Shown here in pieces: positions 19,007 to 30,802 of a DNA stretch of 64,000 bases (positions within the stretch are counted from its first letter, which is position 1; the number at the start of each line of letters is the position of its first letter). The notes under the pieces were generated by a model. It was not told the origin of the DNA. It was given only the letters and a program-made list of their open reading frames with translations, and ran no database searches. The position numbers were made by a program, and so were the translations under genes. The stretch is from contig NC_051069.1 in the NCBI RefSeq assembly GCF_004664715.2, forward strand, positions 13,826,226-13,890,225. The letters run 5' to 3'. The stretch comes from Peromyscus leucopus (Eukaryota > Chordata > Mammalia > Rodentia > Cricetidae).

Positions 19007-19504
19007 GGTTTATATGCATGAGTGATATAGATTTTTATATGTTGATTTTTAATTTGTTGCTTTGCAGAATTTCCTTCTCTTTGGTAACAGCATTTCCTTT
19101 GATTCCTATGGGTTTTGGTTCATATGGAATCATGTCTTTCATAAATACAAATAATTTAGCATTTTGCATCTACGTTTTCTGTTTTCAGTTTGACCTTTGT
19201 TAAGTTTGGGGATTACTGTTATACCTATTAACTAATTTAATTTGGAATTTTCCCTTTTCATTTTATACTCTAAATTAGGTAACACCATACTACCTAATTT
19301 TTAAGCATTTAGTAGAATTTCTGAGTGAGGTTGTTTGGATTTATGGGTTCTGTTCAGTGGTGGCCTAAAGTATGACCACAAAGAATCCTCAGGAGATGTT
19401 TTCGGGAAGGGGATTGGTCGTTATCTTGACTGTCCTACGGTTGTAGGACTGTGTGTAATCACCGGAGTCTCTAAGCCACACAGTAACAGTGGGCGAGTCT
19501 ATCA
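19007..19504. other. AT-rich single-copy stretch
   Basis: No recognised element. Confidence 0.4.
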
Positions 19505-19692
19505 TTCAACTCAGAGCTTGCTGATTGGCTAGACTGGCTGTCCAGTAAGCTGCAGTTTCCACCTCACCCCACCGTCAATGCCAGGGTCACAGGCATGCAC
19601 AGCCATATCTAGTTTTCCACGTGGGTGCTGGGGATCCAGGTCTTCACGCTCACACAGCAAGCACTTTACCAACTGAGTCATCTTCCTAGGCC
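19505..19692 (-). mobile_element. B4 SINE
   Basis: GCTTGCTGATTGGCTAGACTGG, GTGGGTGCTGGGGATCCAGG and AAGCACTTTACCAACTGAGTC. Confidence 0.82.
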
Positions 19693-19935
19693 TGAAGTAG
19701 ATCTGATCCCAGCTGTCTGGGCTCTGGTCCCTCAGGTCATCCCAGCGGAGGCTGAGAATGCACTAGCATGGCACAGTGCTGGTGTCTTAGTCCACTAAAT
19801 TACAGGGCAATGAAGTAGATATGGAACACGTCCCTTGTGTGTTAGCCTTCATTTATGAAATCAGGATTTTTATTTCTTTTTCTAAGTTGCCATCCATTTA
19901 TCTTCTCAGGCCTTTCTTTCCTCAAATGACTTCTT

Positions 19936-20023
19936 TTTGTTTTGTTTTTCAAGACAGGGTTTGTCTGTGTCACAACCCTGGCTGTCCTGGAACTTTGCTT
20001 TGTAGACCAGGCTTGCTTTTTAA
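19936..20023 (-). mobile_element. B1 fragment
   Basis: TTTTTCAAGACAGGGTTTG through GTAGACCAGGCTTGC; the distal half is missing. Confidence 0.8.
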
Positions 20024-21225
20024 GCTCTTCTAATCTTATTGTGCTGTTCTTTCACATATCTACCATTTTCTTAATTTCTTTGAGTTCCTTTACTATATTA
20101 GGTTATGTTATCTTTTCTTGGGGAGGTCTTCTGAATGCCGCATCATCTATATAAGCACTGTACCTTACTTTCTTTTGTCTTAAGTGGTGCTGTGTGTAGG
20201 TTGGTTAACAGTCGCTTTCCCTTGCTCACCTTTAACAATGGGAATTTTTGTTCTTTGGGAAAAGAAAGGTAGGCTAGGACAAATTTCCTAGACTCACTAT
20301 CTTGGAAGCTCACCTTCTTCTATTTTGAAAAAATGATATTGAAATAGCTGTGGCTAGACACTTTCTGTCTTGAGCCCCAACACTCTCCCTTGATCTGGAT
20401 CATTTTCTCCTTTCCCCACCCTCCTCCTGTCGTCTCTGGGATGCTCAGCTGAAATTTGTTCCTAAAGGTACTTTGTCAGTGCAAAAACTTTATCCCCAAA
20501 CAAAAACTGTGCAGATTTAAAACACGTAGACAGCCCAGAACCTTCCAGAATCTTCCATCTTCCAGAATCTTCCATCTTCCAGAATCTTCCATCTTCCAGG
20601 GATCCCCTAGCACACATGTACAAACTGGACTCTGAAACTTCTCACTTTCGTCTGATATTCTCTGACTGAGCTAACAGGATTCTGAAGTCAAGTTTCTGGT
20701 TGTTGCTTCCTGGGCTCCCAGACTCCAGTTCTTCCTCTTCCCAGACAATTGTCAAAGGTTCTCACAGTCATCAGTAGCTTGTGCTCACTTGTGTATATTT
20801 TGGAGTCTGTGACCATGTCTTTGTCACCCAGTTTAACCGGAGTTCATTGATATTCACACCATAGAATCGGCAGGACCAGAGGCTCCCAGAGGGCTGGTTA
20901 ACGCTCAGCTGCCACATCCCACACCTGGAATGTCTGAACCAGAGGTCCCGTGCGAGACCAGGTAGGTAATGGGGATGCTTCAGAGTTGGAGACCCTCCCT
21001 CTAGAACAACAGTTATAGAAACCTGTGAGTTCGTTTTTGTTTGTTTCTTGGTTTTGCTTTGCTAATCTCACCATTTTGTCTGTTGTCTGTTTCTGGAGGA
21101 AACTGACAAATTAAAAAATCACAGTGCTGCCATTTTGGTAAACAGCCTGGCAGTTCCTTGAGATGCAAAACACAGTTCCTACAGGAGCTGGAAGTCCTGT
21201 TCCTGGATGGGCAAAGGTGAACGAG
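20024..21225. other. Single-copy stretch with small tandem repeat
   Basis: About 1.2 kb without interspersed repeats, apart from the three-unit tandem repeat at 20545-20595. No exon-like frame. Confidence 0.45.
20545..20595. repeat. Tandem repeat, 3 x 17 bp
   Basis: Three identical copies of CCAGAATCTTCCATCTT, starting at 20545, 20562 and 20579, with a partial copy on either side. Confidence 0.97.
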
Positions 21226-21456
21226 AGGGACTGGAGAGGTGGCTCAGCAGCTGAGCACCGGCTGCTCTTCCGGAGGACCCGGGTTCAACAGTCCTCACTC
21301 CCATGGCAGCTCACAGCTCGCTGTCACTCCCATTCGGGGGGGAGGGGGCATCTGATGCCTTGTCCAGCTTCTGCAGGTGTGCGCTTGGTGCACAGACATA
21401 CACTCGCGGGCAGAACATTCATACGCATAAAATAAAAACGGAAAGAAAGGAAATGA
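21226..21456 (+). mobile_element. B3/B2 SINE
   Basis: GGGACTGGAGAGGTGGCTCA head, CCGGGTTCAACAGTCC and an A-rich AAAATAAAAACGGAAAG tail. Confidence 0.9.
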
Positions 21457-21474
21457 AAATGTAAGTTTTCACAA

Positions 21475-21888
21475 AAAGTTGCACCTGAATGCCTAGTTAC
21501 ATATTATCCACGATAGCTCAAATATAGAAACAACACAAACGTCCATTAATAGATGGGTGAATGAATAAAGAAAACATAGTATCTTCATGCAATGGGATGT
21601 TATGCAGACTTTAAAAGGAATGAAATTCTAACACATACACCAACATGGGTGACCCTTGAGGGTCATTTTGCTAAATGTAATAAGCCAGGAACAAAGGGCC
21701 AAATATTGTTATGATCCATTTCATGAAAATTCCAGAATGGGCAATTTTATAGTGACAAAAAGTAGATCAATAGTTATGTATGTGGGGTGGAGGGTGATGC
21801 CTGTGTTTCCCTTTGGGGGTGATAAAAATTTCTAAATGGATTGTGGTGATGGTTGTGGAAATATGTGAATATACTAAAAAAGAAAACA
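21475..21888 (+). mobile_element. L1MB/L1MC-like LINE-1 3' region
   Basis: Characteristic run: CACGATAGCTCAAATATAGA, GTCCATTAATAGATGGGTGAA, GGGTGACCCTTGAGG, ATAAGCCAGGAACAAAG and GTGGTGATGGTTGTGGAAAT. Orientation plus. Confidence 0.9.
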
Positions 21889-21899
21889 CATTGGATCAG

Positions 21900-22190
21900 A
21901 GCTGGAGAGCTGGTCAAGTGCTTGCCACTTAAGCTTGAGGGCTTGAGTTTAGTCTCTAGCACCCATGTGTTAATGCCAGGCATGGTGTATGCCTACGATC
22001 CCAGTACTGATGAGGCAAGGACAGCAAGATCTCTAAGGCTTCCTGGCCAGTCAGTCTAGTTGAATCGGTGAGCTCCAGGTTTAGTGAGAGACCCTGCCTC
22101 AAAAATAAGATCGAGAGTGATTGAGAAGGGCACCGGATCTCTGACCTCCATAATATACACACATGTGCATGAGCACCAGCACACACATGA

Positions 22191-22222
<32 letters not shown>
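21900..22222 (+). mobile_element. RSINE1 SINE ending in (CA)n
   Basis: AGCTGGAGAGCTGGTCAAGT, CCTGGCCAGTCAGTCTAG, GTTTAGTGAGAGACCCTGCC and a CA run at 22193-22222. Confidence 0.92.
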
Positions 22223-22223
<1 letters not shown>

Positions 22224-23362
22224 AGATCTACCGAATTATACAGTACATGAATTAAATCCCAACAAAGCTGCCTATTCTTAAAAAGCAACTATCTTGTCAC
22301 AAACTGCCATCTACCCAGAATTCTCTTGTTTTGCAAAATGCTAATTATACACAAATGTCAGTCCTTCCATTCATTGTAACGCGTTTCATGAACAAGGCCT
22401 TGCAGACAGTCACAGCGTGACATTCTGTCGCAGGGGCTGAGTGCTCCCTGAATGAGGCTTTATGGTCTCAGTCTTTTACTCTCTGTATAAGCCACGGTGA
22501 TGCAGAGTGGAGTGGCCATGATAAAAGCCCCTTTTGGCCTCTGAATCAATCTCCTCCACTTGGGGGATCACAGCCCCTCACTGGCCTTCAGGGCAACCCA
22601 CAGCCGGCTGCCACAGCCATGAAAGGAAGCAGATATCTTCCTTGTTGACCATTCTCCCCGCCCCTCCCCGCTGCCGCTGTGGGCAGACAGACCCCTTCCC
22701 AGCCCTTCGCTGGGTTCCAAGGGCTGTCAGGGTCACTCCCAACTCCCCAAGCTTCTCCCACCCCCTGCCCCGCCAAGACATATTCTGCTTTCCATCTTGT
22801 CAGACAACAAAGACATTGGAGGAATTTATTTATACCTCCAGACAGCTAATGAGACAATTCAATGAAAAGCAGCCCCAGCTTGCTGGAGCCTCCCTGGGCC
22901 TTTGATTGCCTTTTCTGTGTTCCAATTCCCAAGCATTTATTCTACATATAAATTTTCCACGGTGAATAGACACCATTCTTCTGAGAAACTCATTTGTTCC
23001 CTTGGCCATTTTATTTCAATCCCTTGTTTTGCTTTTTATTATTATTGTTAAACTGTAATTAATTCTTCTTCCATCAGCCCCTCTTTAGTGCTCTCTGCCT
23101 AATGTAGCATGAAGTGTCTTTGCTCACCCCCAACTGCACACCTATTCTTGAAAAGAATGAAGCCTCTGACAACCCCAAAACCCACAAGCTGCTAAATCTT
23201 TCCCTCCGTGGAGTGGGGCCGGGGAGGGAGGCAGGGAGGGAGGACGGTCTGGGCAGGCAGGGCTGAACAATTTCAAAGCCAAACGACCATGGATTTCAAT
23301 CTCGGTAAAATGGTGTGTACTCAGCAGACAAACTCTACAGACACTTTAAAAGCTATATAAGA
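22223..23362. promoter_or_regulatory. Candidate enhancer-like single-copy block (about 1.1 kb)
   Basis: Repeat-free. Motif-like words include TGCTAATTATAC (homeodomain), ACAACAAAGAC (SOX-like), CCTTTGATTG at 22899-22908 (TCF/LEF-like), CTAATGAG and GTAATTAATTC. The mixture of AT homeodomain words and unique sequence looks like a distal developmental enhancer, but this is inference without an alignment. Confidence 0.35.
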
Positions 23363-23364
23363 AG

Positions 23365-23578
23365 GGTTTAGAGAGATGGCTTAGTGGTGAAGAATACTGT
23401 TTGTTCTTCCAGAGACCTGGGTTCAATTCTCAGTACCCACATGACAGCTCATAATGCTCTGTAATTCCAGGTCCTAGGGATCTGATGTTCTCTTTTGGTC
23501 TCCACCAGCACCAGGCACACAATAGATAGGCACGCAGGCAAAACACTGATACTCATAAAAAGAAATTTAATTTTTTTA
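23365..23578 (+). mobile_element. B3 SINE
   Basis: GGTTTAGAGAGATGGCTTAG, CCTGGGTTCAATTCTCAGTACC and a final AAGAAATTTAATTTTTTT. Confidence 0.9.
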
Positions 23579-23590
23579 AGTTATACACAA

Positions 23591-23885
23591 AGGGGCTGGG
23601 GAGAGGGCTCAGTGGGCAAAATGCTTAACGCATAAGTGTGAGAACCCAAGTTTGCATTCCTTGAGCTTGGATCCCCATTCCCATGTGGTAAAGCTGGGTG
23701 TGGGGGCAAATACCAGCATATGTCTGTGAGCCCAGCCCTGGGGGACAGAGCTAGGCTGATCCCTGGAGCTCACAGGCCAGCCAGACTAGACAAATTGGTG
23801 AGCTCCTTACTGGTTCAGTGAGAGACTGTTTCAAGAAAGACTGTAGGCAGTGCTCCATGTTGACCTCTGGCTTCCACATTTAGGA
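23591..23885 (+). mobile_element. RSINE1 SINE
   Basis: GGGGCTGGGGAGAGGGCTCA head, CAGGCCAGCCAGACTAGAC and GTTCAGTGAGAGACTG. It directly follows the B3, forming a SINE pair. Confidence 0.9.
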
Positions 23886-24459
23886 CAGACATACAGAGAA
23901 ACTGATGTAAGCATAGAGACGGAGACTGGATGTGTTTACAAGAGACACTCAGCATTTCTGGGTAGTACCAGAGGCTCCAAAAGAAACTAAATGGATTCCC
24001 TCCTGGCTCCTACAGGAGTGAGGCCCTGCTGACAGCTTGATTTCAAACTTCTAACCTCTGGAACTCTGAGAGGAAAAATGAAAAATAAAAACAAAAACAC
24101 TATTCGAGGATGTTGCAAACCACTAGAGTTTCGCCCCCCCCACAGGTCATGTTGTTATGGTAGCCACTGGCAACTAAGAGTATTTCCATAGTTGATCAAT
24201 TCATTATGAGCTGAGAACACGGAAGAGGAAAACTGAACGCTAGACACAAAATCTTTCCCTTCAGAGAGTGGATGACAAAACTGTTAATCAATGGAGGCTG
24301 TCCATAGAACTCAGCCTAAAGCATGCTTTGGATGCAGAGAATGAATTATTGCTGAACTGGTTGTCCATAGCTTACTTTTCATGAACATTTTCTCTTATGC
24401 ACTGAAGCATGATGTATGGTTGGCTAGCTGTGACTTTGTTTCTACCTGACATTTTTTCC
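23886..24459. other. Single-copy stretch
   Basis: No repeat or gene recognised. Confidence 0.4.
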
Positions 24460-24468
24460 AAATGATTT

Positions 24469-24591
24469 TTTTTTTTTTTGAGACAAGTTCTTACTGTATA
24501 GCCCTGGATGGCCTAGAACTGATAGAGATCTACTTGCTCTGCCTCCTAAATGCTGGCACTAAAAGTGTGTGCCACCACACTGATCTCACCT
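24469..24591 (-). mobile_element. B1 SINE with target duplication
   Basis: Poly(T), TTGAGACAAGTTCTTACTG and GTGTGCCACCACACTGATC on the minus strand. AAATGATTT flanks it at 24460-24468 and 24592-24600. Confidence 0.9.
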
Positions 24592-24843
24592 AAATGATTT
24601 CTAAGTTCAGACTTCTGCTCCTCCCCAAATTTTCTCTATGGTTTTTAACATCTGGAAATAATTAATTTCTGAGTAGTTAGAGAAGTTTCCCATTGAAACT
24701 TGGGAATCCTTTTCAATGGGAGAGGTTTGTTTGGCATCCTTCTGAGAAGTCATATCGTTTTTGTCTAAAGGGGTGGCATATTCCAGCAGGCCAAGACATT
24801 ATATGGATGTTTCACCCCATCACCCAGGGTTCTGGCTCTTTGT

Positions 24844-24890
24844 TCATTCATTCATTCATTCATTTATTCATTCATTCATTCATTCATTCA
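24844..24890. repeat. (ATTC)n microsatellite
   Basis: About 11 TCAT units with one TTTA interruption. Confidence 0.98.
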
Positions 24891-25002
24891 ACAAATGCTA
24901 TAATAATGATGATGATAAGTTATATTAGCGTACAATTTATATTAAAAATACAATTTATTATTATTTATCATTAATATCATCATTATTGTTGTTGTTATTG
25001 TT

Positions 25003-25214
25003 ATTTTGAGAAGGGTCTCATATAACCCAGGCTGGTCTCAAGTTTAATATGTAGCTGAGGATGACCTTGAACTTAGGGTCCTTCTGCCTCAACTTCCTGA
25101 ATGCTGGATTTAAAGCCATGTACCATCATTTCCAGTTTATGTAGAGCTGGGGTCAAATCCAGGGCTTCTTGCATGCTGGGCAAGCACTGTACCAGCTGAG
25201 CTACATCCCAACCC
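25003..25214 (-). mobile_element. B4 SINE
   Basis: A B1-like part (AACCCAGGCTGGTCTCAAG) plus an ID-like head (CTTGCATGCTGGGCAAGCAC, AGCTGAGCTACATCCC) on the minus strand. An ATT/GTT-rich run precedes it. Confidence 0.87.
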
Positions 25215-25919
25215 TGTTCTAATTCTGTTTTCTCATCACTTGATTGCATTTTTTTCTAAGGACCCAGTTTTCTTTGTCACTCAATGTATTTGAGAAACTT
25301 CTGGCCATTTTCCTTGTAAACTCAGCTCATTTTTTCCCCTCCTGCCAAACTCTTAAGTCATCTCTGATGTACTTCCCTGCCTGGCCCTTGGGACTTCATT
25401 TGAGCTACTTTGGGCCCACATTATTGTTTACTGCTCCATGGAAATAGTGCCGAACAGTGCAAATAGGAACTGCACATAAGTGATCCATGGAATAAAAGGC
25501 TAAGTTCCTAGATGTTTTAATATACTTTGATATTATCCTGTGGGGAAATGTTTAAGAATATGTAAATTGCTGCTTTTTTATTATTATTTTAGATAGTATT
25601 CTCTTATAGCTTATAAAGTGGCTTTTTGCCCTAAATGGCATCTTGCTGTTTAATGTGTTGTGGTTGTACATGTGTTTACACCTCTGTGTGTATGTGTGTG
25701 TGTTTGCACACAAAAATCCCTCTGGTAATAGAAAGTTTTGGTTTTTTTTTTTTCTCTTCCCATAACTCAAAAGTCCACTGAATGAATTTAATTTAAATTA
25801 CTTCTCCCAACCAAAATAAATAAATTATAAGTATTGTAATAAATAGGATAAATTATGGCCTAAAAGTTACTTCTTATTTTTAAAAATTGAAAAAGTGAGT
25901 ATGATTGAGTCTATGAGTT
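25215..25919. other. AT-rich single-copy stretch
   Basis: No recognised element. A short GT run at 25686-25703 is the only simple repeat. Confidence 0.4.
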
Positions 25920-26770
25920 TGTTGTTCAAATCACCGGTCTGACTCTCGGCAACAGCACCCTCAAACAACTTCCCAGCTCAGCTCTGCGGCCTGAGCCCGC
26001 TGGCAGGGGCCCCAGGCTCTGTGCTGATGAAGGCTTTTCATTTCTGTCAGAGCCTGCGGTGACCCCAGACCCGCACCAGCAAAACAAAGAGGCGATGTAG
26101 AATTTACAAAGCTCAGAGGGACCATCGCCAATCGCCACTAATTTGCTGGGCTTAACATCTTCCTCTGGCTTGAGTGCAGGACTCCAATGAGAAACAGACC
26201 CTTCATTCTTACAGAGAAGCCCCCAACACTGCCTAGGAACAGGGCTCCCCAGGAAGGCAAGAACTGGGAACCCCACAGAGAAATACTGTAATTCTCTTCC
26301 ATTAGCAGAGGCTGTCTGCGTTAATGGAGGGAACAGCATTTCTGGTGTTTTCTCGTCACCCCTGATGTGCCTTATGTCCTAGCAGTGGAGAACCGTGACC
26401 CCAAGAAGGCAGTGCCCTGGGGGTTGCCTGTGGAAGACACTGGCTAAGTGTATTTCTTTGTTCCTCGTGACTGTTTAAAAAACAATCCCGGGAGTCTAAG
26501 GGAAATGTCCAAGGTTCCCCTGGCCCTTTTTATGAATTCAGGGACTTATCAATTGAGTCATGCCTACTTGAGGTTCAGCCCCAGATGGGGCTGACCTCTC
26601 TGGTGCCAGCACTACCCATGAGCAGAACAGATCCCAGGAGTGCCAGGATTCCAAGTGTCTCGTGTTTGTGGCGAGATATGAAAAACAGTACAAATTCTGG
26701 TTGAAGAACTCAGCCCATCCTCTTCTCCCGTCTTGCCCACTTAGGGTGAGCTGAGCACTTGTAACTCTGG
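25920..26770. promoter_or_regulatory. Candidate enhancer-like single-copy block
   Basis: GC-richer than its surroundings, repeat-free and with a 137-codon minus-strand frame (25926-26339) that has no domain I recognise. It could be a conserved non-coding element. Exon status is unlikely because no convincing splice sites bracket the frame. Confidence 0.28.
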
Positions 26771-27019
26771 CTGAGAGACGGAGGCCTCCTTAAGGTGATC
26801 CTGGCCAGGATCTTCCCAGAACCCACTGGTGAGAGTTGATTCCTGCACTTTTGGGGTGGGCATGAATTTGTTGCCCTATTTCTTTGTCATTTATCCCCCA
26901 CAAATTTTTCATCCACACAGTGCGTTGTTACATGAGGAAACAGAACAGAGAAGGGCCTGTTTCTGAGTTAGGAAGCCACACTGAGGTCATCAATCAATCA
27001 CTGTAGGCATAGCTTCAGG

Positions 27020-27422
27020 TTAACATTGACAGTCAACTTGGCAGGATCTAGAATGCCTAGGAGACAAACTTCTGGCCATGTCTGTGAAGGATTTTCTAGA
27101 TTAGGTTGAGATGGGAAGACTCGCCCTAAATGCGGGTGGCGCCATTCCCTGGGCTGGGGTCCTGGAGTGAATAAAAAGGAGAACTGAGCTGAGCACCAGC
27201 ATCCATTTCTCTCTGCTTCCTGACTGGGGATGCCACGTGACCAGCCATGTGACCAGCTGCCTCTTGCTCCTCCTGCATCACATGACCAGCTGTCTCCTGC
27301 TCCTCCTGCTATGCCTTCCCGTGTGAGAAATGTACCCTCAAACTCTGAACCAGAAGAGACCCTCCCTTCTTTAAGTTCCTGTCAGGCATTTTGCCATGGC
27401 AACCAGAAAAGTAACTAATACA
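27020..27422 (+). mobile_element. Old LTR-like repeat
   Basis: AGTCAACTTGGCAGGATCTAG, AGATTAGGTTGAGATGGGAAG, GAATAAAAAGGAGAACTGAGC and the closing GGCAACCAGAAAAGTAACTAA match the class with 'AGAAAAGTAACTAATACA' ends. It contains a two-copy internal repeat (ATGTGACCAGCTGCCTC... / ATGACCAGCTGTCTC...). Confidence 0.65.
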
Positions 27423-28080
27423 CATGGAAAATGTAAAACAGGTTACAATAATAGGGAGTCCCTAGAGGGTAGACTAATTGTTAGGTAGTTAGGAGGAAGA
27501 ATCTCTTCAAAAAAGTGACACTCTGGGGTCTCTTTGATGGAATTTGAATAAACTTAAAATAAGGCACAGCCCAGGCTTGAGAGGCCATAGGTTAGGCTTA
27601 AGTCAGATTATAGTCAGATGAAGAAAGTTTGGTGATGGCCATGAGATAGGCTTACCATGTATGGTCCAGGCCTGTACAATCCGGGTATCCGAGTGTCCTA
27701 AAATTCTACTGTACTGCTTTCCTGCTTCATATTGTCCATTGGCCTCAGTCATCCTCAAACTTTTAAGAAAGAAAGGAAATCTGACATGGGAAAATCTTAC
27801 ACTATTTGAGCCTTAAAAAACAAAGAGTGGGAGACGTTTACTCTGAGGACAGATGACAATAGAAAAATGAGGAATTCTGAGGAGTCAGACATTTGAAGTG
27901 AGCCAACCCGGCAAAATATGAAGGCCCTTGGGACCCCTCAGAAATTCTGAGCAGGGCAGTAAATTTTCCATGACACATCATGGAAGCTGGAGCAAGGTTA
28001 ATTGGCCACTGGAGGAGAGGGATTCCGAAAGACCAAAGATCCTAGGGGCTGTGCGGGGTTAATATAACTAAAAACATGCT
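27423..28080. other. Single-copy stretch
   Basis: No recognised element. Confidence 0.4.
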
Positions 28081-28330
28081 AATTGATTTTTAAAAAATCA
28101 GAAACCTATAAAGAAATAAAAACTGCTGGCGCAGCATTCCCATCCATTTGGCATAATACAGTCGCGCATTAAAAAGTAAACTCACACGATGCCCTCTCCA
28201 ACTTCCCTCTCGGCAGGTCCGTCCGACGGTCCAGCTTTTAGAGTAATGCAGTCCACAGAGTCAGCAGCATGAAGATCCATAAACCATTTCGACATCTAAT
28301 AGAGCTTTAAAAGGGGCCCTGAACACTGGA
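28081..28330. promoter_or_regulatory. Candidate enhancer-like block
   Basis: Begins with TGCTAATTGATTTTTAAA, containing an inverted repeat TGATTTTT-a-AAAAATCA at 28084-28100, then GCATAATACAGTCGCGCATT, which has rare CpGs retained. Retained CpGs and AT homeodomain words in unique DNA suggest constraint, but this is inference. Confidence 0.32.
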
Positions 28331-29330
28331 GGGTAAGTGGCCAGTAATGGCTGATCTGGGTACAGAGGGGGAGGAGAATGGGCCCAGGGCTTCAGGAGAA
28401 ATGGAATAGCCCCTGTAAGGAGAATTTTTACAGCAGCTGTAAAAGCAAGGCTCATGTGCACACACAGCTAGATTCTGTGTTGGCCAAATACACCCGGGAC
28501 TCCCACGGTCTGCGTTGCCAGCCCTGGCTTCGGTTCTGGCAGCTTCTATCTTGGAGACCCAGTGAAAACACTTGAAGAGAGAAAGAGGCACCACCAAGGT
28601 ATTGTGGAGCCAGGACAAGGATGACTCCCGAAGGATCTCCCTGTTACCAGGAGCTACGTGCAGCTGGCGGTCCTTTCTGCCAATGGGCTCCTGGCAGGTG
28701 ATAATTACTATTCAGTTCCAGCTTTTGGCTCTTGGGAACCAAACAATGGTGTAGGCTCGGGGCTGAGGGCCATGCCTTGCAAACATGGAAAGGAAAGCCT
28801 GGACTTGCAAAATGCTATGGCTGAGGGATGTGGGCTCTGCAGCCCCTTCCCATAGGGATTCGGAGCGGAAGTGTTCAAACCTCAATACTCCCTAAATTCT
28901 TGGAGAAGTTAGCACACATCAGCTTCCCCATGACTCCCAGTTTAGAGAGACTGGGAAAGGCAGGCTGGTTGGTCACACGCAGGCTGACAAATGTGGCAAA
29001 AGCCCTGATTTGTGACATTTACTGATTTCCACCGGAGTGTTCTCACCAAGTCACAGGGCTGGGAAGATGGGTTCACCATCTCCTAATAGATGGAAGCTCA
29101 GGGTCAGAGATCACAGTCAAACATAGCAAGAAAAATGAGGAAGTGATGATGTGCTTTGTGAATTAATCACCTTTGGCTTTTATATCATCTAATTTTAAAT
29201 TTATATATTTTTATTTTTAATAGTCCTTATATTTTAATACTGCCTTGTAAAATGAGAATTTACCCACTGCCACTTGTGAACTAATAAACTAACTTATTCC
29301 AGGCCACCACTGGCCAACCCTTGGAATCTT
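28331..29330. other. Single-copy stretch
   Basis: 1 kb with no repeat identified and only short unsupported frames. Confidence 0.4.
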
Positions 29331-29452
29331 CTTTTGGAGACTTAACTCTAGAACCCAGTCTAGCCTCAAATTTATGGTAACGCTCTTGTCCCAGCTTCCT
29401 AAACATGAGACCACAGGAGCGGGACATCATGTCCAGCCTTCTAGAGCCTTCT
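29331..29452 (-). mobile_element. Very old B1-like fragment
   Basis: CTTTTGGAGACTTAACTC, CCAGTCTAGCCTCAAATT, CCCAGCTTCCTAAAC and GGGACATCATGTCCAGCC keep B1 order but are strongly diverged. Confidence 0.55.
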
Positions 29453-30335
29453 TGCTTTGGGTTAGATCTCATTTCTTTCTGTAAATTTTCCCTATGCCTT
29501 TTTCTTCTTTCTTCTCTTCTATTTTTTTTCCTCTCTAGACTTGTCTCTCCACATCCTTAGTCTCCCCTGCTGAGTATGTCTGTGGAAGAGGAGAGACTAA
29601 TGGTGCCCACCCACACCCATTTACACTCTTCCTTGGGCACGGCGGGGGTGGTGGGGCGGTGGGTAGGGGTGTGCTTTTTCTGTCTTCCAGCAGTTAGGCA
29701 GAGCTATAGGACCAGCTCTGGTCACTGGGCTGTGAATGAATGTGACATGCTTCACTTGTGGACTGCAACATTAAATGATGATGTGAGGCCTTTTAATGCT
29801 CTCTTCCTGTGGCGGCAATCTTGGAAATGGCCTTGTGTTAATGGCAGGGCCAAGAGCTACAAGGAGCTCAGGGCACTGGGTCGGTGCACAGGGAGAGCTG
29901 CCCAGTCACCTGAATCCACAGTTGATTTTGCATAGGAAGCAAGCATCGCCACAGAGATTCTGGTGTTGCCTGTTAAAACAGTAGACCTTGGTTTGTCCGA
30001 ATAGCCAGAGACCAACTGTAGGCTTTTATTACCAGGAACCCCAGTGCTTCTCACTGCAGTCTGTCTTCCTCCACCAAGATTTTTAATTGTCTAGGAATCT
30101 CTGTGTGGTATAAGTTTTTTTTTTTTGGTTTGTTTTCCTGAGGGACATTTCAGTCAGCCCTTCCCAAGCAAAGGCACCGATCTATGGCTTGCAGCATAGA
30201 ATGGCTGCCTGAAGTATAGACAATCCTAGCTTTTGGTTTCTCCAGTGCTGTGGTTTTCAATTCCCCACTGGTCTGGATCCTTACATTTAGTGATACTCGT
30301 TTTCTCAGGTGTGTTCCAGTGAGATGTCAATCTCA
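29453..30335. other. Single-copy stretch
   Basis: Includes a T/C-rich run (29490-29550). No element or exon identified. Confidence 0.4.
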
Positions 30336-30341
30336 TAGATG

Positions 30342-30802
30342 TGAGGAGAAAGACCACCGACCCAAATCATGGCCAAATTAATGAAAGCAAGCCTTTTTAT
30401 TCATGTATACATGCGGTCTCTCCCTAAGGTGAGGTTCAAGAGATCAGCATTGGACATGGGTAAGATAAGGGGTTTTATAGCTTCAGAGTAGGGGGGTTTC
30501 CAAATGGGAGACTTGGCAGGCAAATAGGTGGGTTACAGAAGCAGAACAGCCTCCTGAAACAAAGACACAGTTACAAGGTGGTCATAACAACCTTTTGAAA
30601 CAAAGGTATGGTTGCTGTTTTCCAGAATAGGCAGTACGGAACCATTTGTAGTTAAGGTTACAAATGAGGCATAGCCCAGTCCTTGAGAAACAGATTTAAT
30701 TATAAATAAGAATGAACTTAGTTTGTCCTTACTATACAATGGCTTTCAAGCCCAAGATGGAGGTGGGCTGGTTTTTCAGAGACTCCCCACCATGGAGGGG
30801 CA
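30342..30802 (-). mobile_element. Solo LTR of a class II ERV
   Basis: TG (30342) to CA (30802), 461 bp, flanked by TAGATG (30336-30341) and CAGATG (30803-30808), a 6-bp duplication with one change. On the minus strand TGAATAAAAAGGCTTGC supplies a polyadenylation signal. The 6-bp duplication points to an ERVK-type element. No internal genes are present. Confidence 0.82.

Noticed and set aside
20545..20595. CRISPR-like direct repeats
   Set aside because: Units abut without spacers and the genome is a mammal's; it is a plain tandem repeat.
29331..29472. Short minus-strand coding exon
   Set aside because: The words follow degraded B1 order, so it is an old SINE.
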